NCBI GenBank assembly: GCA_946222995.1
Contig: CAMIOS010000004.1
Location: 1-64,000, forward strand
DNA from: an uncultured Enhydrobacter sp.
GTDB taxonomy: Bacteria > Pseudomonadota > Gammaproteobacteria > Pseudomonadales > Moraxellaceae
DNA length: 64,000 nt
Reading direction: 5' to 3'
The stretch's first letter is position 1. Each line of letters begins with the position of its first letter. The position numbers and the translations under genes are program-made. This document shows positions 23,887 to 33,014 of the stretch, in pieces. The notes beneath the pieces were generated by a model that did no database searches, was not told the DNA's origin, and was given only the letters and a program-made list of their open reading frames with translations.

Positions 23887-26046
23887 ATGACCACCATTTT
23901 ATTTGAACTGGGCACCGAAGAGTTGCCCCCAAAAAATCTTAAAACCCTACGTGACGCCCTACAGACCAACGTTGAGAAAGCCCTAAAAGAGGCAAATATC
24001 CGCTTTGATACCATCAAAAGCTACGCTGCTCCCCGCCGTTTGGCATTACAAATGTTTGGCGTGGCGAACAAAGCCGAAGACCGTATCGAGATCAAAAAGG
24101 GCATACCGATTAAAGATAAAACCACCTTACCACCCAATTTTGACAAATTCTTTGCTAAGGTTTACCCAAAATCGACTGAAATAGGCTTGACCGACTTTGC
24201 CGATAGTATTGCTAAAAATGGCTTTGATACTGCTTTAGCTGAGTACAATCAAGTTTTAGCCAATGATAATGCCAAGTTAAAATTGATTGTCGAGACCATT
24301 AAAAACGTCGATTATCTCAGCGTGGAAAGTGAAATTGCGGGCAAAAGTATTGAAGAAATATTACCCAGCGTGTTACAAAAAGCCCTAGACGAGTTACCGA
24401 TTGCCAAACGCATGCGTAGTGGGGCAAGTCGGGATGAGTTTGTCCGCCCCGTGCAATGGGTCGTGTTGATGAAAGACAGCGAGGTCATCCCCGCCACCAT
24501 CCAAGGTCACAAGGCGAGTAACCAAACCCGAGGTCACCGCTTTCACGCCCCCGATTTTATCAGCATTGATACGGCAGAAAATTACGAGTCAATTTTAGAT
24601 AACGCCTTTGTCAATGCCGATTTTGATAAACGCCAAGCCTTAATTCAAGCGCAAGTGCAAAAATTAGCCGATGACGTCGGGGCAACAGCGATTGTACCAC
24701 AAGATTTGCTAGACGAAGTCACCGCTTTGGTCGATTATCCTGTGGCACTGCGAGCAAGCTTTGAGGAGCGGTTTTTGGCAGTGCCACAAGAAGCCTTAAT
24801 TAGCACCATGCAAGCCGACCAAAAGTATTTTTGCTTAACGGATAAAGACGGCAAATTGCAACCGTATTTTATTTTTATCAGCAATATCGACAGCAAAGAC
24901 AAAGCCCAAGTCATTGCAGGCAATGAAAAAGTGGTCCGCCCCCGCCTTGCCGATGCCGAGTTTTTCTTTGTACAAGACCAAAAACAACCGCTATTTGCCT
25001 TGACCGAAAATCTAAAAAATCGGGTATTCCAAGATAAACTTGGCACGATTTGGGAAAAATCTGAACGCATTGCCAAACTTGCCGCTTTTATCGCCACGCT
25101 GACAGGGGCGGATGTGGAAGACACCACCCGAGCAGGGATGTTGGCAAAAGCCGACTTGGCAAGTAGCTTGGTGGGCGAATTTCCCGAGTTACAAGGCGTG
25201 GCAGGCACGTATTATGCCCGCTTAAATGGCGAAAAAACCAGTGTGGCGGATGCCATCGAGGAGCAGTATTTGCCCAAATTTAGTGGCGATAAATTACCCG
25301 CCACCGATATCGGCACAGCGTTGGCATTGGCAGACCGTATTGATACCTTGGTGGGAATTTTTGGCATTGACCAAGCCCCGACTGGCTCAAAAGATCCGTT
25401 TAGCCTACGGCGTTCGGCAATTGGCGTGCTACGGATTTTGATTGAAAAACAACTGCCGATTAGTTTGGTGGCGTTGATTGAGCAGTCGTTGCACAGTTAT
25501 AAAGGCAAAATTGATAATCTGGCGAAAACCTTTACCGATGTGATGACCTTTATCAGCTCACGCTATCGGGCGATGTACGAAGACCAAGGCATTAGCGTGG
25601 ATACGATTTTGGCGGTGCAAGCGTTAAATCCGCATATGCCACTCGATTTTGACCAGCGTATTCGGGCGGTGCAACAATTTCGTGAATTACCGCAAGCAGC
25701 ACAACTTGCCGAAGCCAATAAACGGGTGGCAAATATCTTGGCTAAAGCTGACGGAAAAGTAAGCGATAGCATTGATGAAAGCTTACTGATTGAGGCAGAT
25801 GAAAAACAGCTGTATCAAGCGGTGAAAAACGCCCAAACCGTCACCAAGCCATTACAAGAACACGCCGACTATCAGGGCATTTTGACCGAGCTTGCAAGTC
25901 TCGCCACACCTTTAACCGCCTTTTTTGCTAATGTCATGGTGAATGCTGACGACGTGAATTTGAAAAATAACCGCTTGGCCTTGCTGCAACAAGTGCGTAA
26001 TTTATTCTTGACGGTGGCGGATATTAGTGAGTTGCAACTTTCCTAG
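23887..26046 (+). CDS. glyS: Glycine-tRNA ligase beta subunit GlyS
   Basis: A 719-residue tRNA-binding subunit of glycyl-tRNA synthetase. It begins TTILFELGTEELPPKNLKTL and includes TRGHRFHAPDFI, ALISTMQADQKYFCLTDKDG, FISNIDSKDKAQVIAGNEKVV and RPRLADAEFFFVQDQK. The HD-like part has AKLAAFIA and KADLASSLVGEFPELQGVAG. It is slightly longer than the E. coli protein (689). The ATG at 23887 fits the family; the frame stays open 33 codons upstream through the terminator, which is not coding. Confidence 0.97.
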   Translation: MTTILFELGTEELPPKNLKTLRDALQTNVEKALKEANIRFDTIKSYAAPRRLALQMFGVANKAEDRIEIKKGIPIKDKTTLPPNFDKFFAKVYPKSTEIGLTDFADSIAKNGFDTALAEYNQVLANDNAKLKLIVETIKNVDYLSVESEIAGKSIEEILPSVLQKALDELPIAKRMRSGASRDEFVRPVQWVVLMKDSEVIPATIQGHKASNQTRGHRFHAPDFISIDTAENYESILDNAFVNADFDKRQALIQAQVQKLADDVGATAIVPQDLLDEVTALVDYPVALRASFEERFLAVPQEALISTMQADQKYFCLTDKDGKLQPYFIFISNIDSKDKAQVIAGNEKVVRPRLADAEFFFVQDQKQPLFALTENLKNRVFQDKLGTIWEKSERIAKLAAFIATLTGADVEDTTRAGMLAKADLASSLVGEFPELQGVAGTYYARLNGEKTSVADAIEEQYLPKFSGDKLPATDIGTALALADRIDTLVGIFGIDQAPTGSKDPFSLRRSAIGVLRILIEKQLPISLVALIEQSLHSYKGKIDNLAKTFTDVMTFISSRYRAMYEDQGISVDTILAVQALNPHMPLDFDQRIRAVQQFRELPQAAQLAEANKRVANILAKADGKVSDSIDESLLIEADEKQLYQAVKNAQTVTKPLQEHADYQGILTELASLATPLTAFFANVMVNADDVNLKNNRLALLQQVRNLFLTVADISELQLS

Positions 26047-26104
26047 AAAAATTTTTAGGTCAGTTGTTGATAAAATGGTTTCAAACTAAATCTAGCAATT
26101 AATA

Positions 26105-26136
26105 AAAATAGCAATGCGGTGCCGTATTGCTATTTT
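26105..26136 (+). terminator. Intrinsic terminator of glyS
   Basis: AAAATAGCAAT/ATTGCTATTTT with an inner CGG/CCG stem around TG, ending in six Ts; about 60 bases after the glyS stop. Confidence 0.92.
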
Positions 26137-26170
26137 TTATGAAGATCAGGTATTGAATCGGTTAGTTATA

Positions 26171-26202
26171 AAAAAACGCTTCTAAGCTAGAAACGTTTTT
26201 TT
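26171..26202 (-). terminator. Intrinsic terminator of rpsB-tsf
   Basis: AAAAAACG-C-TTCTA and TAGAA-A-CGTTTTTT form a long stem around AGC with T-tracts on both strands. It lies 30 bases after the tsf stop on the minus strand and back-to-back with the glyS terminator. Confidence 0.88.
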
Positions 26203-26231
26203 AGCAAGTGGTTAAGCCAACTTTGGCAAAA

Positions 26232-27110
26232 TTATTTAGCTGCAGCGGCTTGGGCAGCTGCCACTTCGGCGGCGAAGTCTTCTTGTTTTTTCTCGATACC
26301 TTCACCCACTTCTAAACGTTTGAATTGTTTAACCGTCATGCCTTCAGATTTTAGGACATCACCAACTTTTTTGTCATTGTCCATGACATAAGGTTGATTA
26401 AGCAAAGTGACTTCATTTAGGTATTTTTGTAGACCACCGGTAATCATTTTTTCAACAACGGCATCAGGTTTGCCAGATTCACGCGCTTTAGCCTCGATGA
26501 TGTCTTTTTCACGCGCTAATACATCCGCAGGTACATTGGCTTCGTCAACCGAAATTGGGTTAAATGCCGCAACTTGCATGGCAACAGATTTACCAGTTGC
26601 TTCTGAACCATTGTCATAAGATACGACCACACCAATACGAATACCATGACGGTAAGTCGCCAAGTTGTCACCTTCAATGATTTCGGCACGGCGAACTTGG
26701 ATGTTTTCACCAATTTTTTGTACCAATTCAACACGGGCTTCTTCAACCGTTTGACCATTACCATAAGGTAGGGCGGCAATATCGGCCGGGTCAGTGGTGT
26801 TATTTTCTAACGCAAGTTTTGCCACTTGTTCAGCAAATGCGGTAAAGCCTGCATCTTTTGCTACGAAGTCAGTTTGGCAATTGACTTCAAGTAGTAAGGC
26901 TTTACTGCCTTCTTGAGCAATCACAATCGCGCCATCAGCAGCGATATTACCTGCTTTTTTAGCCGCTTTCGCTTGTCCTGATTTACGCAGGTTGTCAATG
27001 GCGGTTTCGATATCGCCATCAGCTTCTTGCAGGGCTTTTTTACATTCCATCATGCCTAGACCCGTACGGTCACGCAATTCTTTGACGAGTTTTGCACTAA
27101 TTTCTGCCAT
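26232..27110 (-). CDS. tsf: Elongation factor Ts
   Basis: A 292-residue nucleotide exchange factor for EF-Tu. The start MAEISAKLVKELRDRTGLGM followed by MECKKALQEADGDIETAID is diagnostic. The middle carries LLLEVNCQTDFVAKDAGFTA and the end has VGDVLKSEGMTVKQFKRLEV. The final Ala-rich tail (AAEVAAAQAAAAK) is typical of the family's variable end. The ATG at 27110 is chosen by homology. It is the second gene of rpsB-tsf, with a hairpin in between. Confidence 0.98.
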   Translation of the reverse strand: MAEISAKLVKELRDRTGLGMMECKKALQEADGDIETAIDNLRKSGQAKAAKKAGNIAADGAIVIAQEGSKALLLEVNCQTDFVAKDAGFTAFAEQVAKLALENNTTDPADIAALPYGNGQTVEEARVELVQKIGENIQVRRAEIIEGDNLATYRHGIRIGVVVSYDNGSEATGKSVAMQVAAFNPISVDEANVPADVLAREKDIIEAKARESGKPDAVVEKMITGGLQKYLNEVTLLNQPYVMDNDKKVGDVLKSEGMTVKQFKRLEVGEGIEKKQEDFAAEVAAAQAAAAK

Positions 27111-27229
27111 GAGATTACCTCGATTGATTATTATTTTGAACGTTAAATAAATGGTTAAATAGAATAAAAACAGCACTAGAATACGAAAACATCGTTTTTA
27201 GTGTAGCATAGGCTGTATAAAAATTTGAT

Positions 27230-27263
27230 GACAGCCAGACTTGAAAGTAATAAGTTGGCTGTC
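27230..27263 (-). promoter_or_regulatory. Hairpin between rpsB and tsf
   Basis: GACAGCCA-g-ACTT pairs with AAGT-TGGCTGTC over 12 bp with one bulge and a 9-base loop. On the minus strand ATCAAATTTTT follows. Placed between the two genes, it could act as a partial terminator or a processing site that sets the rpsB:tsf ratio, as intergenic structures do in other bacteria; the role here is inferred. Confidence 0.6.
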
Positions 27264-27344
27264 GATTTGCTGACTGAAAATTCGCTTAACTTACTCAATG
27301 TTAATACGTTGAGCAAGTTGGCTAAATTTTGAATAAATCAAACA

Positions 27345-28139
27345 TTATTCTGCCGCTTCAGTTGCAGTTTCAACGGCTGCTTCGTCAGTTTGAGCTGGGG
27401 CTGTTTCTTGTTTGTCAGCTACTTTACCGCCTTGGGTTTTGGCGTATTCTTTACCTGCGATAATTGCATCTGCCATGGCAGAAACATATAAGGTAATCGC
27501 ACGAATCGCGTCATCGTTGGCAGGAATAACATAGTCAACATCATCAGGATTTGAGTTAGTGTCAACGATACCGATAACAGGAATACCCAGGTTTTTGGCT
27601 TCTTTGATGGCAATGGCTTCGTGGTCAACGTCCACCACAAAAATCGCATCAGGTAAGCCATTCATGTTTTTGATACCGCCTAAAGCACGCTCAAGTTTTT
27701 CCATTTCACGAGTACGCTCTAGGGCTTCACGTTTGGTCAATTTTGCAAACGTACCATCTTCGGCTTGTTTTTCAAACTCTTTTAAACGAGTGATTGATTG
27801 ACGGATAGTTTTCCAGTTGGTCAACATACCGCCTAACCAGCGATGGTCAACGTATGGCATACCTGCACGAGCGGCTTGTTCGGCAACCACGTTGCTTGCG
27901 GCACGTTTTGTACCAACAAATAGGATTTTGTTACCACGAGCGGCTTCACGGTTAACGAAGTTTAGCGCTTCGTTCATCGCTTTGACGGTGTGCTCTAGGT
28001 TGATGATATGAATTTTGTTACGTGCGCCAAAAATAAATTTGTTCATTTTTGGGTTCCAGAAGCGCGTTTGGTGACCAAAGTGTGCACCTGCTTCGAGTAA
28101 ATCACGCATTGAAACTTGGGTAGGATTAGCGTTCGCCAT
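27345..28139 (-). CDS. rpsB: 30S ribosomal protein S2
   Basis: A 264-residue ribosomal protein. VSMRDLLEAGAHFGHQTRFW, NPKMNKFIFGARNKIHIINL, WLGGMLTNWKTIRQSI and DVDHEAIAIKEAKNLGIP are characteristic. The C-terminal tail (TAPAQTDEAAVETATEAAE) is acidic and variable. The ATG at 28139, preceded by AAGGAA, is chosen; the frame runs on upstream without homology. It heads the rpsB-tsf operon and has a long leader region. Confidence 0.98.
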   Translation of the reverse strand: MANANPTQVSMRDLLEAGAHFGHQTRFWNPKMNKFIFGARNKIHIINLEHTVKAMNEALNFVNREAARGNKILFVGTKRAASNVVAEQAARAGMPYVDHRWLGGMLTNWKTIRQSITRLKEFEKQAEDGTFAKLTKREALERTREMEKLERALGGIKNMNGLPDAIFVVDVDHEAIAIKEAKNLGIPVIGIVDTNSNPDDVDYVIPANDDAIRAITLYVSAMADAIIAGKEYAKTQGGKVADKQETAPAQTDEAAVETATEAAE

Positions 28140-28551
28140 GTTAAATTCCTTAAGATAAGTTGGGTTATGCCTCCACATTACCGATTAAACCGATTTATGC
28201 ACACGCATTAAGCTACCGCTTAATTAATCAAGTCCATAAACACCCAGTTCAACTTTTATTTAATACACCTGTGTCAAAACAAGGCATTAAAAAGTAGTAA
28301 TGTGTGTGTCATGTTGTAAGGTTAAAAAATACTCACCCTAAAGTTGGGGTGAGGGATTTTGTCTTTATTAAAGGTTAGCTTTAGATAAAAAGACAAACTG
28401 CTATTTTAACATTTTTTGAGAAGTTTTGGAAAGTGAATTTTGGTATTGGATAAAAATTCCCTAAAGTTACCATCTTATTAATAACAGTGCGTGAAAGCAT
28501 TGATAAAAGCTTATAATAAGCATTAATAATATAAGCCATGTGGGGAGCGCG
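28140..28551. other. Divergent intergenic region upstream of rpsB
   Basis: 412 bases. On the minus strand there is a small hairpin ATTAAGC/GCTTAAT (28207-28224) in the rpsB leader, a TTGACA at 28277-28272 without a well-placed -10, and an intrinsic terminator at 28324-28353. S2 is known to autoregulate through its mRNA leader in gammaproteobacteria, so some of this may be that leader. No coding gene seen. Confidence 0.55.
28324..28353 (-). terminator. Orphan intrinsic terminator upstream of rpsB
   Basis: CTCACCC (28332-28338) pairs with GGGTGAG (28347-28353) around 8 bases; read on the minus strand it is followed by TATTTTTT. No minus-strand gene lies before it, so it ends either a small RNA or an attenuated rpsB leader. 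Confidence 0.65.
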
Positions 28552-29019
28552 ATGAGTTTTTGGTTATTGTTTTTACATTTAGTGGGCGCCTGTATCTGGG
28601 TGGGTGGACATTTATACTTAGTATTGCGCGTGTTGCCCACAGCCGTGCGTGAGAAAAATAGCCAATTATTGTTAGCCTTTGAAGCCAGTTTTGAAAAATT
28701 GGGCATCACCGCTTTAATGGTACAAATCGCTACCGGCTTATATATGGCTCATGTATTTTTGCCACGTTGGGCGATGCTGATGGATTATCATAACCCAATT
28801 GCTATATTAATAGCCATGAAGCTCACCTGGTTAGTTTTAACCATATTAACCGCGTTATCTGCTCAGTTGCTCGTGATACCCAAGGTCAAAAAAGACATTA
28901 ATAATACAGCGTTACGGCGAACCTTTATTGCTCATATCAGTATTGTGACCTTGCTTTGCTTGGCATTTGTGGCGACAGGGGTAATGTTTCGCACGGGCGT
29001 TGCTTGGCTATCGCCATAA
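28552..29019 (+). CDS. CopD-like membrane protein
   Basis: A 155-residue protein with four hydrophobic helices, resembling the CopD (copper resistance D) domain: FWLLFLHLVGACIWVGGHLY, then ALMVQIATGLYMAHVFLP, AMKLTWLVLTILTALSAQL and a last helix ending GVMFRTGVAW. His residues in helices one and two could bind haem or copper. There are no copper genes beside it, so its role is uncertain. The ATG at 28552 with GGGAG six bases upstream is preferred to the GTG at 28540. It is convergent with the cytochrome b561 gene. Confidence 0.75.
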   Translation: MSFWLLFLHLVGACIWVGGHLYLVLRVLPTAVREKNSQLLLAFEASFEKLGITALMVQIATGLYMAHVFLPRWAMLMDYHNPIAILIAMKLTWLVLTILTALSAQLLVIPKVKKDINNTALRRTFIAHISIVTLLCLAFVATGVMFRTGVAWLSP

Positions 29020-29056
29020 TTGCCATAATTCAAACAATTCAAACGTTTAGAAGCCA

Positions 29057-29614
29057 TTAAAACATGCGTTTGATAAGCCCATCTTTGCTAATAAACTGAT
29101 GGTACAATGCTCCAATCACGTGCAGTCCGGTAAATACCATAAGCAGCGTCCACAAAATATCTTTATGAATTTTTTCAAACAAGTGCTCCATATCGCTATT
29201 TTGAGCAACAAAGCTTGGAATTTCAAACAGACCAAACATATTGACGCCTTCGCCAGAATACATCACCGTCAATAAGCCCGCTATGGGCATGGCAATCAAT
29301 AAAAAATACAACATTAAATGGGTCAAATGTGCCAAGCCTGTCTGCCATTTTGGCATTGGTATGGTATAAGGGGTTTTGGTCACTAAGCGATTAATTAAAC
29401 GAGCTAAAGTCCAAAATAACACGCTTAGGCCAAATGCTTTGTGCAAGTCAAGGTAACTGTCATCCACGGCATCATCGTTTAACTCAATCATCGCCCAAGT
29501 AATCACCAATAACAGCACGCTGACCCAGTGAAAAATTCGAGAACTTAATGCCCATTTTGCCACGCCATGCGGCTGTAATGGCTGTTGACGCTCTGTTGCG
29601 GGAAATAATGCCAT
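29057..29614 (-). CDS. Cytochrome b561 family protein
   Basis: A 185-residue inner-membrane dihaem cytochrome of the CybB type, which takes electrons from quinol and can quench superoxide. Four helices carry the expected histidines: SSRIFHWVSVLLLVITWAM, LDLHKAFGLSVLFWTLARL, HLTHLMLYFLLIAMPIAGLL and LLMVFTGLHVIGALYHQFI. Length is normal. It stands alone, about 180 bases downstream of the RND pump genes on the same strand. Confidence 0.92.
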   Translation of the reverse strand: MALFPATERQQPLQPHGVAKWALSSRIFHWVSVLLLVITWAMIELNDDAVDDSYLDLHKAFGLSVLFWTLARLINRLVTKTPYTIPMPKWQTGLAHLTHLMLYFLLIAMPIAGLLTVMYSGEGVNMFGLFEIPSFVAQNSDMEHLFEKIHKDILWTLLMVFTGLHVIGALYHQFISKDGLIKRMF

Positions 29615-29792
29615 AATCCAATCCTATAGTTTGGTGATCGTTATTTTTTAATTAAATCGTTTAAATCATTAAAACGGTTAGAATTTTTCTGCCATAGTAT
29701 AACGACTCTATTTGATTTGAAAAGTTAAATTAAGCAAAAAACCATTTGGCAAAACCTGAGAGCAGAGAAATAACCTTGGTTAATTTAACCCT

Positions 29793-32700
29793 TTATACCT
29801 TTGTCTTATATTTACGTACCAATCGAAACACGCCACTTTTGACATCATCCAAGTAGGTATAAATCACAGGCACCACAATCAAGGTTAATAGCGTGGATGT
29901 CAACACCCCGCCGATGATAGCATAAGCCATCGGCGCTTGTTGCTCCGCACCTTCGCCAATACCTAATGCTAGCGGAATCATGCCAACCACCATGGCAGCG
30001 GTGGTCATCAAAATCGGGCGTAAACGAGTTTGTCCTGCCTGCATAATAGCGTTGTAGCGAGATTCGCCATGTTGTAAGGCTTCTTTGATAAAATCAATGA
30101 GCAAAATCGCATTTTTACACACCAAACCCATCAACATAATAATCCCGATAATGGAGAAAATATTGAGCGTTGAGCCAAATAAAAATAACGCAAAAAATAC
30201 CCCAATCAACGATAAAGGCAAGGATGCCATGATCGCAACCGGGTATAAAAAGCTATTAAACTGTGAGCCAAGTAACATATAAATAAAGATGACCGCTAAC
30301 ACCAACGCGGTGGTCGCATAGCCAATCGATTCTGCCATGTCTTTGTTGGAGCCTTGTACCGAAAAGCTATAGCCTGCAGGCAGTTTTGGGGTCATTTCGG
30401 CTTGGATTTTGGCAATGTCGTCGCCGATGTCACCCGCCGGTCGCCCATCGGTGTTGGCTTGTACCACCACTTCTCGAAACAAGGCACGGCGATTGATTTG
30501 TGGGGCGCCTAATTCTTCGGTAAAGCTAGCCACTTGTGATAAAGGAATCAGCAGCGGTCGCCCATTGGCATCAACTTTGTTTGACGTTAAATACAATGAT
30601 TGTACCTGTGCAATGCTTTGACGTTGTTGGTCGGCAAGCCGCACATTGACATCAATGTTATTACCTTGGGTGTCTTTAAACGTGGTGACATCATCGCCCG
30701 CTAATAGCGGACGTAAGACTTGACCGATTTGCCCGAGTGTCAGTCCTGTGTCGTTGGCGGCAGCACGGTCAATATGCACCGTTACTTGGGTTTTGGGTTC
30801 GGTAAGTGTACTTTCTAAATCCACCAGTCCCGGTACTTTGGACAGGCGTTGCATAAATTCATTGGACAATTTTTGTAGTTGGTTTAAGTCATCGCCCTTA
30901 ATGGATATCATAATGGGCTTTAGCCCACCTGTGACCGCCATTGCTGCCGCTGATACCGAGGTCACCTTAATACCGCCGACACGCTGTAACTGTTCACGTA
31001 TATCACGGGTGAGCGCGGTCAAGTCTTTATTGCGTTGATCTTTTGGTAGAAGGTTGACATTGACTTGCACCCGATTTTTACCGCTATAAGCGAGGGCGTT
31101 AATGGTGGCGTAGGTGTTGGTCACTTCGCTAAAGTTTTTTAACACGCCATTGACTTGGGCGGTTTTTTGTTCGGTATAATCTAGGCTAGCATTGACGGGG
31201 GTTTCAAATTTAACTTTAATTTCGCTCATATCGGCTTGTGGCACGAATTCTTTACCCACAAGGCTGACCGCAAAAAACGCCGCGACCAACGATCCTACCG
31301 CAATTGCCATGGTAATCAGGCGGTGGCGTAAACTCCAATCAAGCACCCTGCTATAGAAGTGGGTGATTTTATCCAAGAGCCGCTGAAAATTATCCAAAAC
31401 CCACGTAATCGGATGGCGGGTAAATTGGATATGCTGATTGAGTCTAGCGTGTTGGTGTTCGGCTTGCGGGTCATGCCAAATACTCGATAGCATGGGGTCA
31501 AGGGTAAAACTAACAAACAAGGATAACAGCACAGCGGTCGAAACGGTCACGCCAAACTGATAAAAAAAGCGTCCAATAATCCCGCCCATAAAAGCCACGG
31601 GCAAAAATACCGCCACAATCACCAAGGTGGTCGCTAACACCGCAAGCCCAATTTCTTTGGTGCCATCTAAGGCGGCGGCTCGGTGATGTTTGCCCATCGC
31701 CACATGGCGCACGATATTTTCTCGTACCACAATCGCATCATCAATCAATAAACCAATACACAATGCCAATGCCAATAAAGTCATCATATTAATTGAAAAA
31801 CCCAATGTCCACACGGCAGCGAGTGTACCAAGCATCGAAATTGGCAAGGTCAAGCCCGTAATAATCGTTGACCGCCATGAACCTAAAAACAGCCACACAA
31901 TCAGCACCGCCAAAAATGCCCCTTCTATCAAGGTACGCACCACATTGTATAACGCGCCTCGAATGCTCCTTGAACTATCTGCCACCACCGTCATGGTCAC
32001 ACCTTTTGGGAGAGTTTGTTCAATTTCAGCGAGGCGTTGTTTGGTATTATCGACCACTGAGATAACATTGGCATCGGAGGTTTTGATGATGTCCATGGCG
32101 ACCGCAGGCTCACCATCTTGATAAGAGCCAGTGGTCGCTTCAGCTTGCCCATCAACCACTTGCGCCACTTGGGATAGATAGACAGGCGTGGTTAAACCAT
32201 TGATGCCACGGTTTTGAGCAACAATAATTTGGTTGAATTCATTGGGGGATTTGACACGCCCATTGATTTGCACCACCATTTCTTGGTTTTGGTGAGTCAA
32301 AGTGCCAATGGGTATTTCCACATTTTCAGACTTTAACGCATTGACCACTTGGTTAACCGATACGCCATAGGCGTTTAATTGGGCAGGTTGCAACACAATA
32401 CGGATTTGGCGTTTGCGGTCGCCGAGCATATTGACTTGCCCTACGCCTGTCACCGTTTGTAATTGCTTGATGACCTTGTTATCTAGGTAAGTTGATAAGT
32501 CTTTCATCGATAAGGTTGTGCTACGAAATGCCACTGAGACCACGGGCACATCGGCAGGGTTAAATTGAGCGACAACCGGATCTTTGACTTCATCTCGAAA
32601 AGTGGGCGTCACCAAAGCAAGCTTATCTCGCACATTTTGAGCAGCGACATCGGATGACACATTTAAATCAAATTGCACAATGACTTGCGATAAACCCTCC

Positions 32701-32954
32701 CTTGATACCGATGTGACTTCTTTGACACCCGCAATGGTATTGATTTGGTCTTCGATTTGTTTGGTGATATCCGTTTCGACTATTTCAGGCGATGCCCCGG
32801 GATAAACGGTATTAACGACCACAAATGGAAAGTCAATATCAGGAAATTCCTCGACCTGCATGCGCTGTGTGGCAAGCAGTCCAATTACCATCAAGGCAAG
32901 CATAATCATGGCGGCAAACACCGGGTTATTGATACTGACACGAGTAAGCCACAT
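29793..32954 (-). CDS. RND efflux pump inner-membrane transporter (HAE-1 family)
   Basis: A 1053-residue proton-driven exporter. The N-terminus MWLTRVSINNPVFAAMIMLA and the VYPGASPEIVETDIT motif are typical of AcrB/MdtB-like pumps. The TM4 proton relay Asp-Asp is in ALCIGLLIDDAIVVRENIVR, and the late repeat has LMGLVCKNAILLIDFIKEA with the TM10 Lys. Two large periplasmic loops are present. Family length. It is the second gene of an adaptor-pump pair (60-base gap); no outer-membrane channel gene or regulator is adjacent, so it must use a channel encoded elsewhere. The substrate is unknown. Confidence 0.95.
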   Translation of the reverse strand: MWLTRVSINNPVFAAMIMLALMVIGLLATQRMQVEEFPDIDFPFVVVNTVYPGASPEIVETDITKQIEDQINTIAGVKEVTSVSREGLSQVIVQFDLNVSSDVAAQNVRDKLALVTPTFRDEVKDPVVAQFNPADVPVVSVAFRSTTLSMKDLSTYLDNKVIKQLQTVTGVGQVNMLGDRKRQIRIVLQPAQLNAYGVSVNQVVNALKSENVEIPIGTLTHQNQEMVVQINGRVKSPNEFNQIIVAQNRGINGLTTPVYLSQVAQVVDGQAEATTGSYQDGEPAVAMDIIKTSDANVISVVDNTKQRLAEIEQTLPKGVTMTVVADSSRSIRGALYNVVRTLIEGAFLAVLIVWLFLGSWRSTIITGLTLPISMLGTLAAVWTLGFSINMMTLLALALCIGLLIDDAIVVRENIVRHVAMGKHHRAAALDGTKEIGLAVLATTLVIVAVFLPVAFMGGIIGRFFYQFGVTVSTAVLLSLFVSFTLDPMLSSIWHDPQAEHQHARLNQHIQFTRHPITWVLDNFQRLLDKITHFYSRVLDWSLRHRLITMAIAVGSLVAAFFAVSLVGKEFVPQADMSEIKVKFETPVNASLDYTEQKTAQVNGVLKNFSEVTNTYATINALAYSGKNRVQVNVNLLPKDQRNKDLTALTRDIREQLQRVGGIKVTSVSAAAMAVTGGLKPIMISIKGDDLNQLQKLSNEFMQRLSKVPGLVDLESTLTEPKTQVTVHIDRAAANDTGLTLGQIGQVLRPLLAGDDVTTFKDTQGNNIDVNVRLADQQRQSIAQVQSLYLTSNKVDANGRPLLIPLSQVASFTEELGAPQINRRALFREVVVQANTDGRPAGDIGDDIAKIQAEMTPKLPAGYSFSVQGSNKDMAESIGYATTALVLAVIFIYMLLGSQFNSFLYPVAIMASLPLSLIGVFFALFLFGSTLNIFSIIGIIMLMGLVCKNAILLIDFIKEALQHGESRYNAIMQAGQTRLRPILMTTAAMVVGMIPLALGIGEGAEQQAPMAYAIIGGVLTSTLLTLIVVPVIYTYLDDVKSGVFRLVRKYKTKV

Positions 32955-33014
32955 GCGTAAAATCCTAGCGATTAAAAATAAAATTTAAAAAGGGTAGCAA
33001 TTATTTTAATACGA

